DNA from: Azohydromonas lata NBRC 102462
GTDB taxonomy: Bacteria; Pseudomonadota; Gammaproteobacteria; Burkholderiales; Burkholderiaceae_C
Assembly (NCBI RefSeq): GCF_001571085.1
Contig: NZ_BCTC01000038.1
Location: 1 to 56,069, forward strand
Direction: 5' to 3'
Length of the DNA stretch: 56,069 nucleotides
Of this stretch, positions 28,483 through 36,565 are shown piece by piece (positions within the stretch are counted from its first letter, which is position 1; the number at the start of each line of letters is the position of its first letter). The position numbers and the translations under genes are program-made. The notes beneath the pieces were generated by a model. It worked only from the letters and a program-made list of their open reading frames with translations, did no database searches and was not told the DNA's origin.

Positions 28483-28522
28483 GCGCAACTTGCGTCGACA
28501 GACTTCGGTCGTGACTCATGAG

Positions 28523-28548
28523 AAAGCCCTGCAGTGCAGGGCTTTTTT
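28523..28548 (+). terminator. Intrinsic terminator of the SWIB gene
   Basis: AAAGCCCTGC (28523-28532) pairs with GCAGGGCTTT (28536-28545) around a 3-nt loop and is followed by a run of T (28543-28548). It is a classical rho-independent terminator 40 bp after the SWIB stop. Confidence 0.9.
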
Positions 28549-28568
28549 ACAAATAACTGGCGAGTAGT

Positions 28569-28698
28569 TGGTTTTGTCAACCGAGCCGCTGCCACGCCGT
28601 GCGGCGAGACGGCAAACCAGATGGGAATTGACCCGTGAACGATCCTGCTCAATAGGTTGGTTCTGTCACAAGAGTGCTGGCCTGGGCAGCGAGACAGC
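28569..28698. repeat. Two degenerate direct repeats in the gap after the SWIB gene
   Basis: TGGTTTTGTCA (28569-28579) with GCGGCGAGACGGC (28601-28613) is echoed by TGGTTCTGTCA (28658-28668) with GCAGCGAGACAGC (28686-28698). The pairs are in the same order about 88 bp apart. No protein frame explains them. The rest of the 547-bp gap 28483-29029 holds only the two terminators listed separately. Confidence 0.35.
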
Positions 28699-28899
28699 AG
28701 CGCTTAAGTTTCTCAAGCAACGAGCGCGCCGGTGCCACAAGGACAAATGAGTGAAGTGCCCCGCAGTTGCCGTGTCCCAGGCAGTGAGTGGGCCGCTGCA
28801 GCGACTTGCGGCTTGATCCACATAGGAGGACATGCGACAAGGCGTGGCTCGCTCAGCATGTTGCCAAGCAGCTTTGCAACGGATCGGCTGCAGAAAGAA

Positions 28900-28922
28900 G
28901 AGGGCCGGCTCAGCCGGCCCTC
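28900..28922 (-). terminator. Intrinsic terminator of the lipoprotein gene
   Basis: GAGGGCCGGCT (28900-28910) and AGCCGGCCCTC (28912-28922) form a perfect 11-bp-arm inverted repeat; read leftward it is followed by TTCTTTC. It lies about 110 bp downstream of the lipoprotein stop at 29030, in the right orientation to end that transcript. Confidence 0.75.
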
Positions 28923-29029
28923 CAGGGTCACAGACAAGGCAACCGTCACTGACATCAGCGCGTCAGGGCTGCCGTTGGGGGCACCGGTATCGCAAGCGAC
29001 ACCAGCGCCCCTTTCAGCCAGGACGGCCG

Positions 29030-30343
29030 TTACAGCTTGGGTGCACAGGACGCAAATTTCGACGGGCAACCAGCGTTCAGGCCACCAGCCCCGCCTTGGG
29101 GGAAAGCTTCGCCCTTGAACATTCTCAGTACGTCCTGCCAGGGGTTATGTTTGGAAGTATGGCGGTACCAGAAGACGTAATTGCTGTGCAGTTGGTCACG
29201 TGCAAAGGTGTAGATTTTTCGCACGTCCACCTGCACATAGGGACCGCCGTGGCGTACAGCTTCATAGCTGTCGGACTCCACCTTCATGCCGATGGGAATC
29301 ACGCCTTTGGCCTTGTCGTTGAAGACGTAGGCGGATCTCTCCAGGTCCGGATCATTGATGAAAACGTCAGGTCCGCCCATGCCCACGCCCTTGTCCTTCA
29401 TGTTTTGGAACAGAGGCGGCACCAGATTGGCTGGGTAATTGATGAACTGCAGCACCACGCTGTTGGGAAAAGCGGCGCGTGCAGCCGTGTCCACTTTGGC
29501 CAGGTTGGAGAAGAACTGCTTTTTCTGCGCGTCCGACAAAGGCTTGACCATCATGCCGAAGGCCGTTTCGGTGAAGGTGATGCCTTCGAAGCTGTTGTCC
29601 TTGTTGTAGCGTTTGCCCAGGGCCTGGACCAAGGCTATCAAGCGGTTGCGAACATCGTCATCGTGCAGGGAGGCATTCTCGCCATAGGTGCCCTTGATGG
29701 TGCCGATGCGAAAGGCGCCACCGCTGTACTGCGCCGTGCGCAAGTAGTCAGGCACGGCCTTGTCGCCGTCGAAAGTCTTGGTTCCCAGCGTCAGGAACAG
29801 CCGTTTGCCCTTGGCCTTGGCCTTGTTCAAGTAGCGGTCGATGCGAGAGAAGTCATAGACGCCCTTGCTCTTTTCCAACTGCCGCCAGTTGGCCCGCACC
29901 ATGATGCCTTTTACATGAGGCATGCCGGCCGTTTCATTCAAGCCGGCGTCGATGACGAAATCACCAGCGTTCGAGCCATATTCGATGTAATGGCCGGGAT
30001 TCCATTTGGTCACGACGCCGGCTGCCAGATTGGAGGACAGCAAAGCGTTGCTGTCGTTGGCTTGCTCATTGACGAAAGTCAGCGGATCCAGCACCGGGAC
30101 ATCGTCGCCCACGAAATCGTCCGGTCCGAAACGGATCGAATAATCTTCAGTGGAGTCGGCAGTATTTGACGAGGCCGTCGCCAAACCCAGCGCGATCTCT
30201 CTTTGCGCATCGGTGGGCGAGGTGGCGGTTTCCATCGGCGCAACAGTTTCGCTTTGGAGGTCTTCTCCTCCACCGCATGCTCCAAGAAAGACGGAGCATG
30301 CAAGGGCAATGGCCAAAAATTTCCTTTGGTTTGAGAATTTCAT
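29030..30343 (-). CDS. Secreted lipoprotein with glycoside-hydrolase-like barrel
   Basis: 437 aa from ATG 30343, chosen because a lipoprotein signal follows at once (KFLAIALACSVFLGAC, lipobox Cys near residue 22). The mature part starts with an acidic low-complexity linker, then a region resembling the (beta/alpha)8 barrel of glycoside hydrolases: GIMVRANWRQLEKSKGVYDF, then IDRYLNKAKAKGKRLFLTLG, and FEGITFTETAFG, whose Glu is placed like an acid/base residue at the end of strand 4. I cannot assign a family or substrate, and hydrolytic activity is unproven. It would be anchored in the outer membrane or at the cell surface. Neighbours give no clue; a terminator lies downstream. Confidence 0.78.
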   Translation of the reverse strand: MKFSNQRKFLAIALACSVFLGACGGGEDLQSETVAPMETATSPTDAQREIALGLATASSNTADSTEDYSIRFGPDDFVGDDVPVLDPLTFVNEQANDSNALLSSNLAAGVVTKWNPGHYIEYGSNAGDFVIDAGLNETAGMPHVKGIMVRANWRQLEKSKGVYDFSRIDRYLNKAKAKGKRLFLTLGTKTFDGDKAVPDYLRTAQYSGGAFRIGTIKGTYGENASLHDDDVRNRLIALVQALGKRYNKDNSFEGITFTETAFGMMVKPLSDAQKKQFFSNLAKVDTAARAAFPNSVVLQFINYPANLVPPLFQNMKDKGVGMGGPDVFINDPDLERSAYVFNDKAKGVIPIGMKVESDSYEAVRHGGPYVQVDVRKIYTFARDQLHSNYVFWYRHTSKHNPWQDVLRMFKGEAFPQGGAGGLNAGCPSKFASCAPKL

Positions 30344-30852
30344 CCGGTCAATCAACGGCTCGCCTAGGCAGGCACGCGCGGAGCGTGTCACCTGGGCTTG
30401 GGCACAGTGGACCTGGCGGGCGCTTCAAAACGCGCCTTCTTTGCTCAGGGTCGATAAGGATCGCGCAGAACGTCGTGGTTCGTAGCGCGTACTGAACGAT
30501 GCCACGCAATGCTGCAGCAGTCGTTACGGCTCTTTGGATGAGTAAACGAATGCAGACACGCCTTGTCGACGACGTCGGGGTGTTTTTGGTGAAGAAAGTT
30601 TCGTAAGCAACAGATTGGCCGTCACGTTGCGCGCCGCAGGGCTGCAGGGCTGGGTGTGAACGTGGCCGTGCTGGAACTGGGCGACCTGCGCATTGTCAGC
30701 GCCGCGCATGCACGCCTGAGTAGCGTGGCATTGCGCCATGGGCAGATCGGCGCGCGTGCCAATCGGAAAGCCTGGATAGGCACGCACGCACCGGCCGTCA
30801 CGCAGTGGCCGTGCCTGCAGAGAAATGCCTTGTGCGCCCAGCTTGTCTTCGT
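30344..30852. other. Intergenic stretch without a recognisable gene
   Basis: About 510 bp between two leftward genes. It must hold the promoter of the lipoprotein gene. Short frames on both strands (for example 30656-30840) show no motif, start or ribosome binding site I can support. No inverted repeat with a T-tract is visible behind the HAD gene. Confidence 0.35.
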
Positions 30853-31500
30853 TCAAAGCTCGTCCAGCAGTTCCTCCAACGCGGCAAGATGCCGCACCTG
30901 TGCCTGCAGTTCCGCAGGCAACAGCTCTGGTGAACCCAGGGCGCAAACACGCATGCCGGCCGCCAAACCGGCGCGCATGCCAAACATGCTGTCTTCCACC
31001 ACGACACAGCGCTCAGGCGCCACGCCGATGGCGCGTGCCGCATGCAGAAACAAGGCCGGATTGGGCTTGAAGGCGCCGATTTCGTAGGCGCTGAAGATCC
31101 GTCCCTGCAGCAGCGGCAACAGTCCCGTGACGGACAGGGTGAGCTCCGTCTTGGCGCGCGGACCGTTGGTGGCCACGCAATAAGGGACGGTGAGCCGCTG
31201 CAGCAGTGCCAATGCGCCAGGCATGGGCTGAAGCTGCGTCTTGAATGACTCCGCCATCGTGGCGCGGACGGTCGTCTCGAAGTCTGCCGGCAGTTCACGG
31301 CCCCAGCGCTGCGCGATCGTGGCCAACGTGGTGGCCATGCTCTGGCCCTTCATCGTGTCCAGGTCAGCCAGGTGCACCGGCTCCACGCCCAGCGCGAGGG
31401 CCTCCTGAGCGATGGCGGCCAGCCCAAGGGGCTCGCTGTCGACCAGTGTGCCGTCGCAGTCGAAGATGACCGCATCAAACCGCGAAGCTGTCGTTTTCAT
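30853..31500 (-). CDS. HAD-superfamily phosphatase
   Basis: 215 aa. HAD motif I is FDCDGTLVDSEP with the nucleophile and acid/base aspartates, motif II lies in CVATNGPRAK, the Lys is in IGAFKPNPALFL, and motif IV reads VVEDSMFG. A helical cap lies between motifs I and II, as in beta-phosphoglucomutase, phosphoglycolate and sugar-phosphate phosphatases. GGAG lies about 6 bp before the ATG at 31500; a longer in-frame start upstream lacks one. It is divergent from the apionate operon with 288 bp between, so co-regulation through the operator at 31696 is possible. Substrate unknown. Confidence 0.9.
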   Translation of the reverse strand: MKTTASRFDAVIFDCDGTLVDSEPLGLAAIAQEALALGVEPVHLADLDTMKGQSMATTLATIAQRWGRELPADFETTVRATMAESFKTQLQPMPGALALLQRLTVPYCVATNGPRAKTELTLSVTGLLPLLQGRIFSAYEIGAFKPNPALFLHAARAIGVAPERCVVVEDSMFGMRAGLAAGMRVCALGSPELLPAELQAQVRHLAALEELLDEL

Positions 31501-31695
31501 CGCACTCCAGAGCTGTTGGCCATCGTCGCGAGCATCCCACGACTGCCATTGGGCCGCGTCCAAGACGGTTTATGGGGCCCGGCGCCCTGCCGGGGCCGCA
31601 CAGGCCTCACGGTTGGCGGCCCAGGGCCGCTGCAGCAAGAGCAGCACTTTGGCCGGAGCTGGGAGAAACCATGAGACATCAAAATCTACCGACTA

Positions 31696-31712
31696 GGTAT
31701 GCTCATCATACC
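31696..31712. promoter_or_regulatory. Perfect palindromic operator before apnO (NanR-type)
   Basis: GGTATG (31696-31701) and CATACC (31707-31712) flank CTCAT. The 17-bp word GGTATGCTCATCATACC matches the word at 36512-36528, upstream of the NanR-like gene, at 14 of 17 positions. E. coli NanR is known to bind GGTATA repeats, so the half-site fits the family. It lies about 80 bp before the apnO start. Confidence 0.68.
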
Positions 31713-31788
31713 AGCTCGTAAGACACCGCTTTTCGAGGTGTTGGCCGAGTGCTTCCGCTGTTCGAGACCCAGACCTGGAGAGGTAGTG

Positions 31789-32619
31789 ATGAAGGAAAAG
31801 ATCGCGTTGTTCGGTGCCGGCGGCAAGATGGGGGTGCGCCTGTCAAAGAACCTGCTCAAGTCCGACTTTGTCGTGCGCCATGTGGAGCCCAGCGTCGTGG
31901 GCCGCCAGCGCCTGAAAGACGAAGTGGGCCTGACCTGCGTGGAGGTCGATGAGGCCTTGGACAATGCCGACGTCGTGATCCTGGCGGTGCCCGATACCCT
32001 CATTGGGAAGATCTCGCACGACATCTCGCCCAAGCTGCGCGCCGGGACGATGGTCATGCTGCTGGATGCGGCCGCACCTTTCGCCGGCCATTTGCCCGAC
32101 CGCAAGGACCTGACCTACTTCGTCGCCCATCCGTGCCACCCGACGATCTACAACGACGAGACCGAAGAAGCCGCGCGGCGAGATTACTTTGGCGGCGGGG
32201 CGGCCCGGCAGTCCATCACCAGCGCGCTGATGCAGGGCCCCGAATCGGCCTTCGATTTGGGCGAAGCGGTTGCCAAGGCCATCTACCAGCCGATCAAGAA
32301 CTCGTACCGCCTGACCGTGGAGCAGATGGCGCTGCTGGAGCCCGGGCTGTCGGAGACCGTGTGCGCAACGCTGCTGCAGGTGATGCGCGACGCCATGGAC
32401 GAAGTGGTGCGTCGTGGTGTGCCGCACGATTGCGCGCGCGACTTCCTGCTGGGCCACATGAACATCCTGGGCGCGGTGATCTTCAATGAGATTCCGGGCG
32501 CCTTCTCGGACGCCTGCAACAAGGCCATCACCTTTGGCAAGCCGCGCCTGATGCGCGACGACTGGCTCAAGGTCTTCGACCGCGAGGAGATCGCCGACAG
32601 CATCCGCCGCATCACCTGA
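31789..32619 (+). CDS. apnO: Probable D-apionate oxidoisomerase
   Basis: 276 aa. An N-terminal Rossmann fold (IALFGAGGKMGVRLSKNLL) is followed by ILAVPDTLIG, the segment YFVAHPCHPTIYNDE, and a helical C-terminal half like that of 6-phosphogluconate dehydrogenase relatives. ApnO converts D-apionate to 3-oxo-isoapionate by oxidation and hydroxymethyl migration. I assign it mainly from context: the next genes are a RuBisCO-like protein and a DUF1537 kinase, exactly the partners in published D-apiose pathways. GGAGAGG precedes the ATG at 31789; an in-frame ATG at 31699 falls inside the operator and is rejected. The reaction should be treated as predicted; a general beta-hydroxyacid dehydrogenase role is the alternative. 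Confidence 0.75.
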   Translation: MKEKIALFGAGGKMGVRLSKNLLKSDFVVRHVEPSVVGRQRLKDEVGLTCVEVDEALDNADVVILAVPDTLIGKISHDISPKLRAGTMVMLLDAAAPFAGHLPDRKDLTYFVAHPCHPTIYNDETEEAARRDYFGGGAARQSITSALMQGPESAFDLGEAVAKAIYQPIKNSYRLTVEQMALLEPGLSETVCATLLQVMRDAMDEVVRRGVPHDCARDFLLGHMNILGAVIFNEIPGAFSDACNKAITFGKPRLMRDDWLKVFDREEIADSIRRIT

Positions 32620-32699
32620 GGCGCGGCGCAAGCGCCCAGACGAGGCCCGGCCGCGCCTGCGCGCCGGATGACGGATGCACAGATGAAGAGGAGTTCGCG

Positions 32700-33944
32700 G
32701 TGAGCGAACGGATCTACGCCAGCTATTGGCTGGAAACCGGGGACGACCCGGCCCGCGCGGCGGAAGTGATCGCGGGCGAGCAGTCCAGCGGCACCTTCGT
32801 GGCACTGCCCAACGAGACGCCCGAGCTCAAGGCGCGCTCCGGCGCGCGGGTCGAGCGGCTGGAGGTGCTGGAGCGCGTGAGCGCACCTAGCCTGCCCACC
32901 CCGGTGCAGGCTGCCTACTACACCCGCTGCCGCCTGGAGCTGTCGTGGCCCATCGAGAACTTGGGCGCGTCGCTGCCCATGCTGATGGCTACCGTCGCGG
33001 GCAACCTCTTCGAGCTGCGCTGCGTCACCGGGCTGCGCATCACCGACCTGCGGCTGCCGCCGTCCTTCGCCGCGGCCTATCCGGGGCCGGCCTTCGGCAT
33101 CCAGGGCACGAGGCAACTTTCCGGCGTCGCCGGCGGCCCGCTGATCGGCACCATCATCAAGCCCAGCGTCGGCCTGTCGCCGCAGGAAACGGCCCAGCAG
33201 GTGCGCGAGCTGGTGCAAGGCGGCATCGACTTCATCAAGGACGACGAGCTCCAGGGCGACGGCCCGCACTGCCCGTTTGACGAGCGCGTGCGCGCCGTGA
33301 TGCGCGTGGTCAACGAGGCGGCCGAGCGCACCGGCCGCAAGGCGATGGTCGCCTTCAACCTGACCGGCGACCTGGACCAGATGCGCCGGCGCCACGACCT
33401 GGTGCTGGCGCAAGGGGGCACCTGCGTCATGGTGTGCCTGAATGCCGTGGGCCTGGTCGGCCTGCATGAGCTGCGCCGGCATGCGCAATTGCCCATCCAC
33501 GCGCACCGTGCGGGTTGGGGCTCCCTCACGCGCTCGCCGGCGCTGGGCTGGGATTACGCGCCTTGGCAGAAGTTCTGGCGCCTGGCCGGGGCCGACCACC
33601 TGCACGTCAACGGGCTGCGCAACAAGTTCAGCGAGAGCGACGACAGCGTCATCGAGGCGGCGCGCGCGGTGCTGGCGCCTGTCATGCCGCAAGCGCCGAT
33701 GACCGCGATGCCGGTGTTCAGCTCCGGGCAGACCGGGCTGCAGGCCGCGGCCACCCATGCGGCGCTGGGCGGGGCGGACCTCATCCATACCGTGGGCGGC
33801 GGCATCTTCGGCCACCCGCAGGGCGTGGCCGCAGGCGTGCAGGCCCTGCGCGCGGCCTGGGATGCGGCCAGGGCCGGCGTGCCGCTGGAGCTGCAGGCCG
33901 AGCGTGATGCGGCACTGCGCTCGGCGCTGGGATTCTGGAAATGA
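32700..33944 (+). CDS. RuBisCO-like protein, 3-oxo-isoapionate-4-phosphate decarboxylase or transcarboxylase/hydrolase
   Basis: 414 aa, GTG start with AGAGGAG about 8 bp upstream. It is a RuBisCO large-subunit homologue: GTIIKPSVGLSP holds the equivalent of Lys175 (Lys154 here), GGIDFIKDDE holds the carbamylated Lys and the two acidic metal ligands (180-183), HAHRAG holds His267 and Arg270, and SSGQTG follows. The second Lys of the KPK motif is Ser, and the loop-6 region reads LRNKFSES rather than a true RuBisCO loop, so CO2 fixation is excluded. In D-apiose catabolism such proteins act on 3-oxo-isoapionate 4-phosphate, either decarboxylating it or splitting it to 3-phosphoglycerate and glycolate. 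Which reaction applies cannot be told by eye. Its stop overlaps the kinase start by 4 bp. Confidence 0.85.
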   Translation: MSERIYASYWLETGDDPARAAEVIAGEQSSGTFVALPNETPELKARSGARVERLEVLERVSAPSLPTPVQAAYYTRCRLELSWPIENLGASLPMLMATVAGNLFELRCVTGLRITDLRLPPSFAAAYPGPAFGIQGTRQLSGVAGGPLIGTIIKPSVGLSPQETAQQVRELVQGGIDFIKDDELQGDGPHCPFDERVRAVMRVVNEAAERTGRKAMVAFNLTGDLDQMRRRHDLVLAQGGTCVMVCLNAVGLVGLHELRRHAQLPIHAHRAGWGSLTRSPALGWDYAPWQKFWRLAGADHLHVNGLRNKFSESDDSVIEAARAVLAPVMPQAPMTAMPVFSSGQTGLQAAATHAALGGADLIHTVGGGIFGHPQGVAAGVQALRAAWDAARAGVPLELQAERDAALRSALGFWK

Positions 33945-35323
33945 GCGCCGCACGCGAGGGCGCGCCGCAGGGCCTGCTGCTGGCCTACTACGGCGACGAC
34001 TTCACCGGCTCCACCGACGCGATGGAGGCCATGACGGCGGCCGGCGTGCCCACCGTGCTGTTCCTGCAGCCGCCCACGCCCGCGATGCTGCAGCGGTTCC
34101 CGCACGTGCGCTGCGTCGGCCTGGCCGGCTCGTCGCGGGGCCGCAGCCCGCAGTGGATGCAGCAGCACCTGCCGCAAGCGTTTGAGAGCCTGGCGGGCTT
34201 GGGCGCCCCGGTGCTGCACTACAAGGTCTGCTCGACCTTCGATTCCTCGCCGGCCATCGGCTCCATCGGCCGTGCGATCGACCTGGGACAGCGCTGCATG
34301 CCGGGCCGTTGGGTGCCCATGGTGGTCGGCGCGCCGCGGCTCAAGCGCTACCAGGCGTTCGGCAACCTCTTTGCCGCCGCCGACGGCGCGGCCTGGCGCC
34401 TTGACAGGCACCCCACGATGTCACGGCACCCGGTCACGCCCATGGGCGAGGCGGACCTGCGGCGGCACCTGGCGGCGCAGACGGGGCGCCGCATCGAGCT
34501 GATCGACCTGGTGCAGCTCAAGGCCGGGGAGGGCACTGCGCGGGTGGTTGAGCTGTGTGGCGACGATGTGCCGGCGGTGTTCCTGGACGTGGTGGACGAG
34601 CAGACCCTGCAGGAGGCCGGCCGCCTGGTGTGGGAGCAGCGGGGGGATGGCGTGTTCACGGCGTCGTCCTCCGGGCTGCAGTACGCCTTGGCAGCGCATT
34701 GGCGCTCACTGGGCTGGCTGCCTGCCACGGCGCCTGGCCTGCCCACGGCCGAGCCGGTGTCCACGATCGCCGCGGTCAGTGGCAGTTGCTCGCCGGTCAC
34801 GGCGGCGCAAATCCGCTGGGCACGGGCCAACGGCTTCCTCACCGAGCGGCTTCACTTGCCCGCCGTGCTGCGCAGCGACACCGCGCAGGCGGAAGTCGAG
34901 CGCTGCGTGCGCAGCGCCACGGCGGCGCTGCGGGCCGGCACCAGTGCGCTGGTGTACAGCGCCGAGGGGCCTGACGATCCCGCGGTCACCGGCTTCGATG
35001 CGCTGGCGGCCGAGGCGGGCCTGGACCGCCCAACCGCCGCGCGCCGGGTCGGGGAGGGGCTGGCGCAGGTGATGCGCCGGCTGCTCGGCAGCGTCGAGCT
35101 GCGTCGCGTCGTCGTGGCCGGCGGCGACAGCTCGGGCGAGGTGGCCAGCGCGCTGGACATCGCCGCCCTCAGCGTCGTGGCCGGCATGGCGCCCGGCGCG
35201 CCGCTGTGCCGGGCCTGGTCCGCCAACCCGCGCCGCGACGGCCTGGAGATCGTCCTCAAGGGCGGGCAGATCGGCGCGCAGGCGTTCTTCGGCGCCGTGC
35301 GCGCCGGCCGGCCCGCACCCTGA
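33941..35323 (+). CDS. oiaK: Four-carbon-acid/3-oxo-isoapionate kinase family protein (DUF1537)
   Basis: 460 aa. The N-terminal substrate domain starts with LLAYYGDDFTGSTDAMEAM and includes GSIGRAIDLG; the C-terminal ATP-binding domain includes VSGSCSPVTAAQI and the terminal VVAGGDSSGEVASALDI with LKGGQIGAQAFF. DUF1537 proteins are kinases of acid sugars. In the apionate pathway the family member phosphorylates 3-oxo-isoapionate to supply the RuBisCO-like enzyme, and the 4-bp overlap with that gene (ATGA at 33941) fits consecutive steps. The family is certain; the exact substrate is inferred from operon context. Confidence 0.82.
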   Translation: MSAAREGAPQGLLLAYYGDDFTGSTDAMEAMTAAGVPTVLFLQPPTPAMLQRFPHVRCVGLAGSSRGRSPQWMQQHLPQAFESLAGLGAPVLHYKVCSTFDSSPAIGSIGRAIDLGQRCMPGRWVPMVVGAPRLKRYQAFGNLFAAADGAAWRLDRHPTMSRHPVTPMGEADLRRHLAAQTGRRIELIDLVQLKAGEGTARVVELCGDDVPAVFLDVVDEQTLQEAGRLVWEQRGDGVFTASSSGLQYALAAHWRSLGWLPATAPGLPTAEPVSTIAAVSGSCSPVTAAQIRWARANGFLTERLHLPAVLRSDTAQAEVERCVRSATAALRAGTSALVYSAEGPDDPAVTGFDALAAEAGLDRPTAARRVGEGLAQVMRRLLGSVELRRVVVAGGDSSGEVASALDIAALSVVAGMAPGAPLCRAWSANPRRDGLEIVLKGGQIGAQAFFGAVRAGRPAP

Positions 35324-35405
35324 CGCCGCCCATGCACCAGGCGCGACGCCCGCGCGCCCATGAATCCCGGATCGGGCTTCGATCACACCAACAGAGGAGA
35401 CAAGC

Positions 35406-36428
35406 ATGAAAGCAGCAGTTCGTCATTCCGCGGCCGTTGCCGCCCTGGCTGTGCTGGCGTCCGTCGCGACCGGCGCACAGGCCCAGGTGAGCGAGCGCAA
35501 CATCAAGTTCGGCTACAGCGTCCACGAGACGCATCCGCTGGGCAAGGGCGCGAACAGGTTTGCCCAGCTGGTGGCCGAGAAGAGCGGCGGCAAGATCAAG
35601 ATCAAGAACTACCCGTCCACGCAGCTGGGCTCGGAGACGCAGATGATCTCGGCCACGCAAGGCGGCGTGCAGGACATGGTGGGCGTGTCCTCGGCGCCGC
35701 TGGTGGGCCTCGTCAAGGACTTCGCGCTGTTCGACCTGCCCTTCATGTTCGCCAACGAGAAGGAGGTCGATGCCGTCGTGGACGGGCCGGTGGGCACGCG
35801 GCTCTTCGACAAGCTGGCGACCAAGGGCGTCGTCGGCCTGTGCTTCTGGGAAAACGGCTTCCGTCACGTGACGAACAACAGGCGGCCGATCACGAAGCTC
35901 GACGACTTCAAGGGCATCAAGCTGCGCACCATGCAGAACCCGGTGTACGTCGACATGTTCAACACGCTGGGTGCCAATTCCGTGCCCATGGCCTGGCCGG
36001 AGGTGTACGCGGCACTGGAGACCAAGGCCATCGATGGGCAGGAGAACCCCTTCGTGATCGTGTCGACCAACAAGATCAACGAGGTGCAGAAGTACCTGAG
36101 CGTGACCAAGCACGGCTACTCGCCCTACGCCGTGATGGTGGGCGCCAAGCTGTGGGAAAAGCTCAGCCCGGCCGAGCGCACCATCTTCAAGGACTCCTGC
36201 GCGGAAGCCCGCGACTACCAGCGCAAGCTCAATCGCGAGGAGGATGCCAAGACCGTCGCCGAGCTCAAGGCGCGCGGCATGCTCATCAACGAGGTGCCGC
36301 CGGAAGCCGTGGCGCAAATGAAGCAGCAGCTCAAGCCCGTGACCGACAAGTACACCAGGGAAATCGGCGAAGACCTGGTCCAACAGGCGCAGGCCGAGAT
36401 CGACAAAGTGCGTTCCGCGATGAAGTAA
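35406..36428 (+). CDS. TRAP transporter solute-binding protein, DctP family
   Basis: 340 aa with a Sec signal peptide (VAALAVLASVATGAQAQ, cleavage around residue 26). The mature part is a DctP-type receptor: FGYSVHETHPLGKGANRFAQ near the N-terminus, GLCFWENGFRHVTNN, LRTMQNPVYVDMFNTLGANS with the Arg that binds the carboxylate, and DGQENPF. It should capture an acid sugar, most simply D-apionate given the operon. AGAGGAG precedes the ATG. No DctQ or DctM membrane subunit gene is adjacent or anywhere in the window, so it must share permeases encoded elsewhere. It resembles the second receptor at 39502-40521. Confidence 0.93.
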   Translation: MKAAVRHSAAVAALAVLASVATGAQAQVSERNIKFGYSVHETHPLGKGANRFAQLVAEKSGGKIKIKNYPSTQLGSETQMISATQGGVQDMVGVSSAPLVGLVKDFALFDLPFMFANEKEVDAVVDGPVGTRLFDKLATKGVVGLCFWENGFRHVTNNRRPITKLDDFKGIKLRTMQNPVYVDMFNTLGANSVPMAWPEVYAALETKAIDGQENPFVIVSTNKINEVQKYLSVTKHGYSPYAVMVGAKLWEKLSPAERTIFKDSCAEARDYQRKLNREEDAKTVAELKARGMLINEVPPEAVAQMKQQLKPVTDKYTREIGEDLVQQAQAEIDKVRSAMK

Positions 36429-36511
36429 GGCCGGACTGGCGCGCCGGTGCCAGTGCCTGACGTGCCGCCTGGGCCGAATCCGGCACGCCGCAAGCGGGCC
36501 GGCCGGTCGAT

Positions 36512-36528
36512 GGTATCGTCATCACACC
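36512..36528. promoter_or_regulatory. NanR-type operator copy before the regulator gene
   Basis: GGTATCGTCATCACACC matches the apnO-proximal word at 31696-31712 at 14 of 17 positions; differences are at positions 6, 7 and 14. It ends 37 bp before the regulator's ATG, a position suited to autorepression. The palindrome is less perfect here. Confidence 0.6.
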
Positions 36529-36565
36529 ATTGGGCGCCGCCCAGAAAGACTGCCGGGACCATGTG

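Noticed and set aside
28832-30169. 445-codon plus-strand open frame
   Set aside because: Antisense to the lipoprotein gene, which has a lipobox and a downstream terminator.
30656-30840. Possible coding stretch next to the HAD gene
   Set aside because: Open on both strands but with no motif, start or ribosome binding site; not enough to call a gene.
32700-33944. True RuBisCO large subunit
   Set aside because: The KPK second Lys is Ser, the loop-6 pattern is different, and no small subunit or phosphoribulokinase is nearby.
35360-36460. 366-codon plus-strand frame overlapping the TRAP receptor in another phase
   Set aside because: No signal peptide or motif; the receptor frame has a strong ribosome binding site and family signatures.
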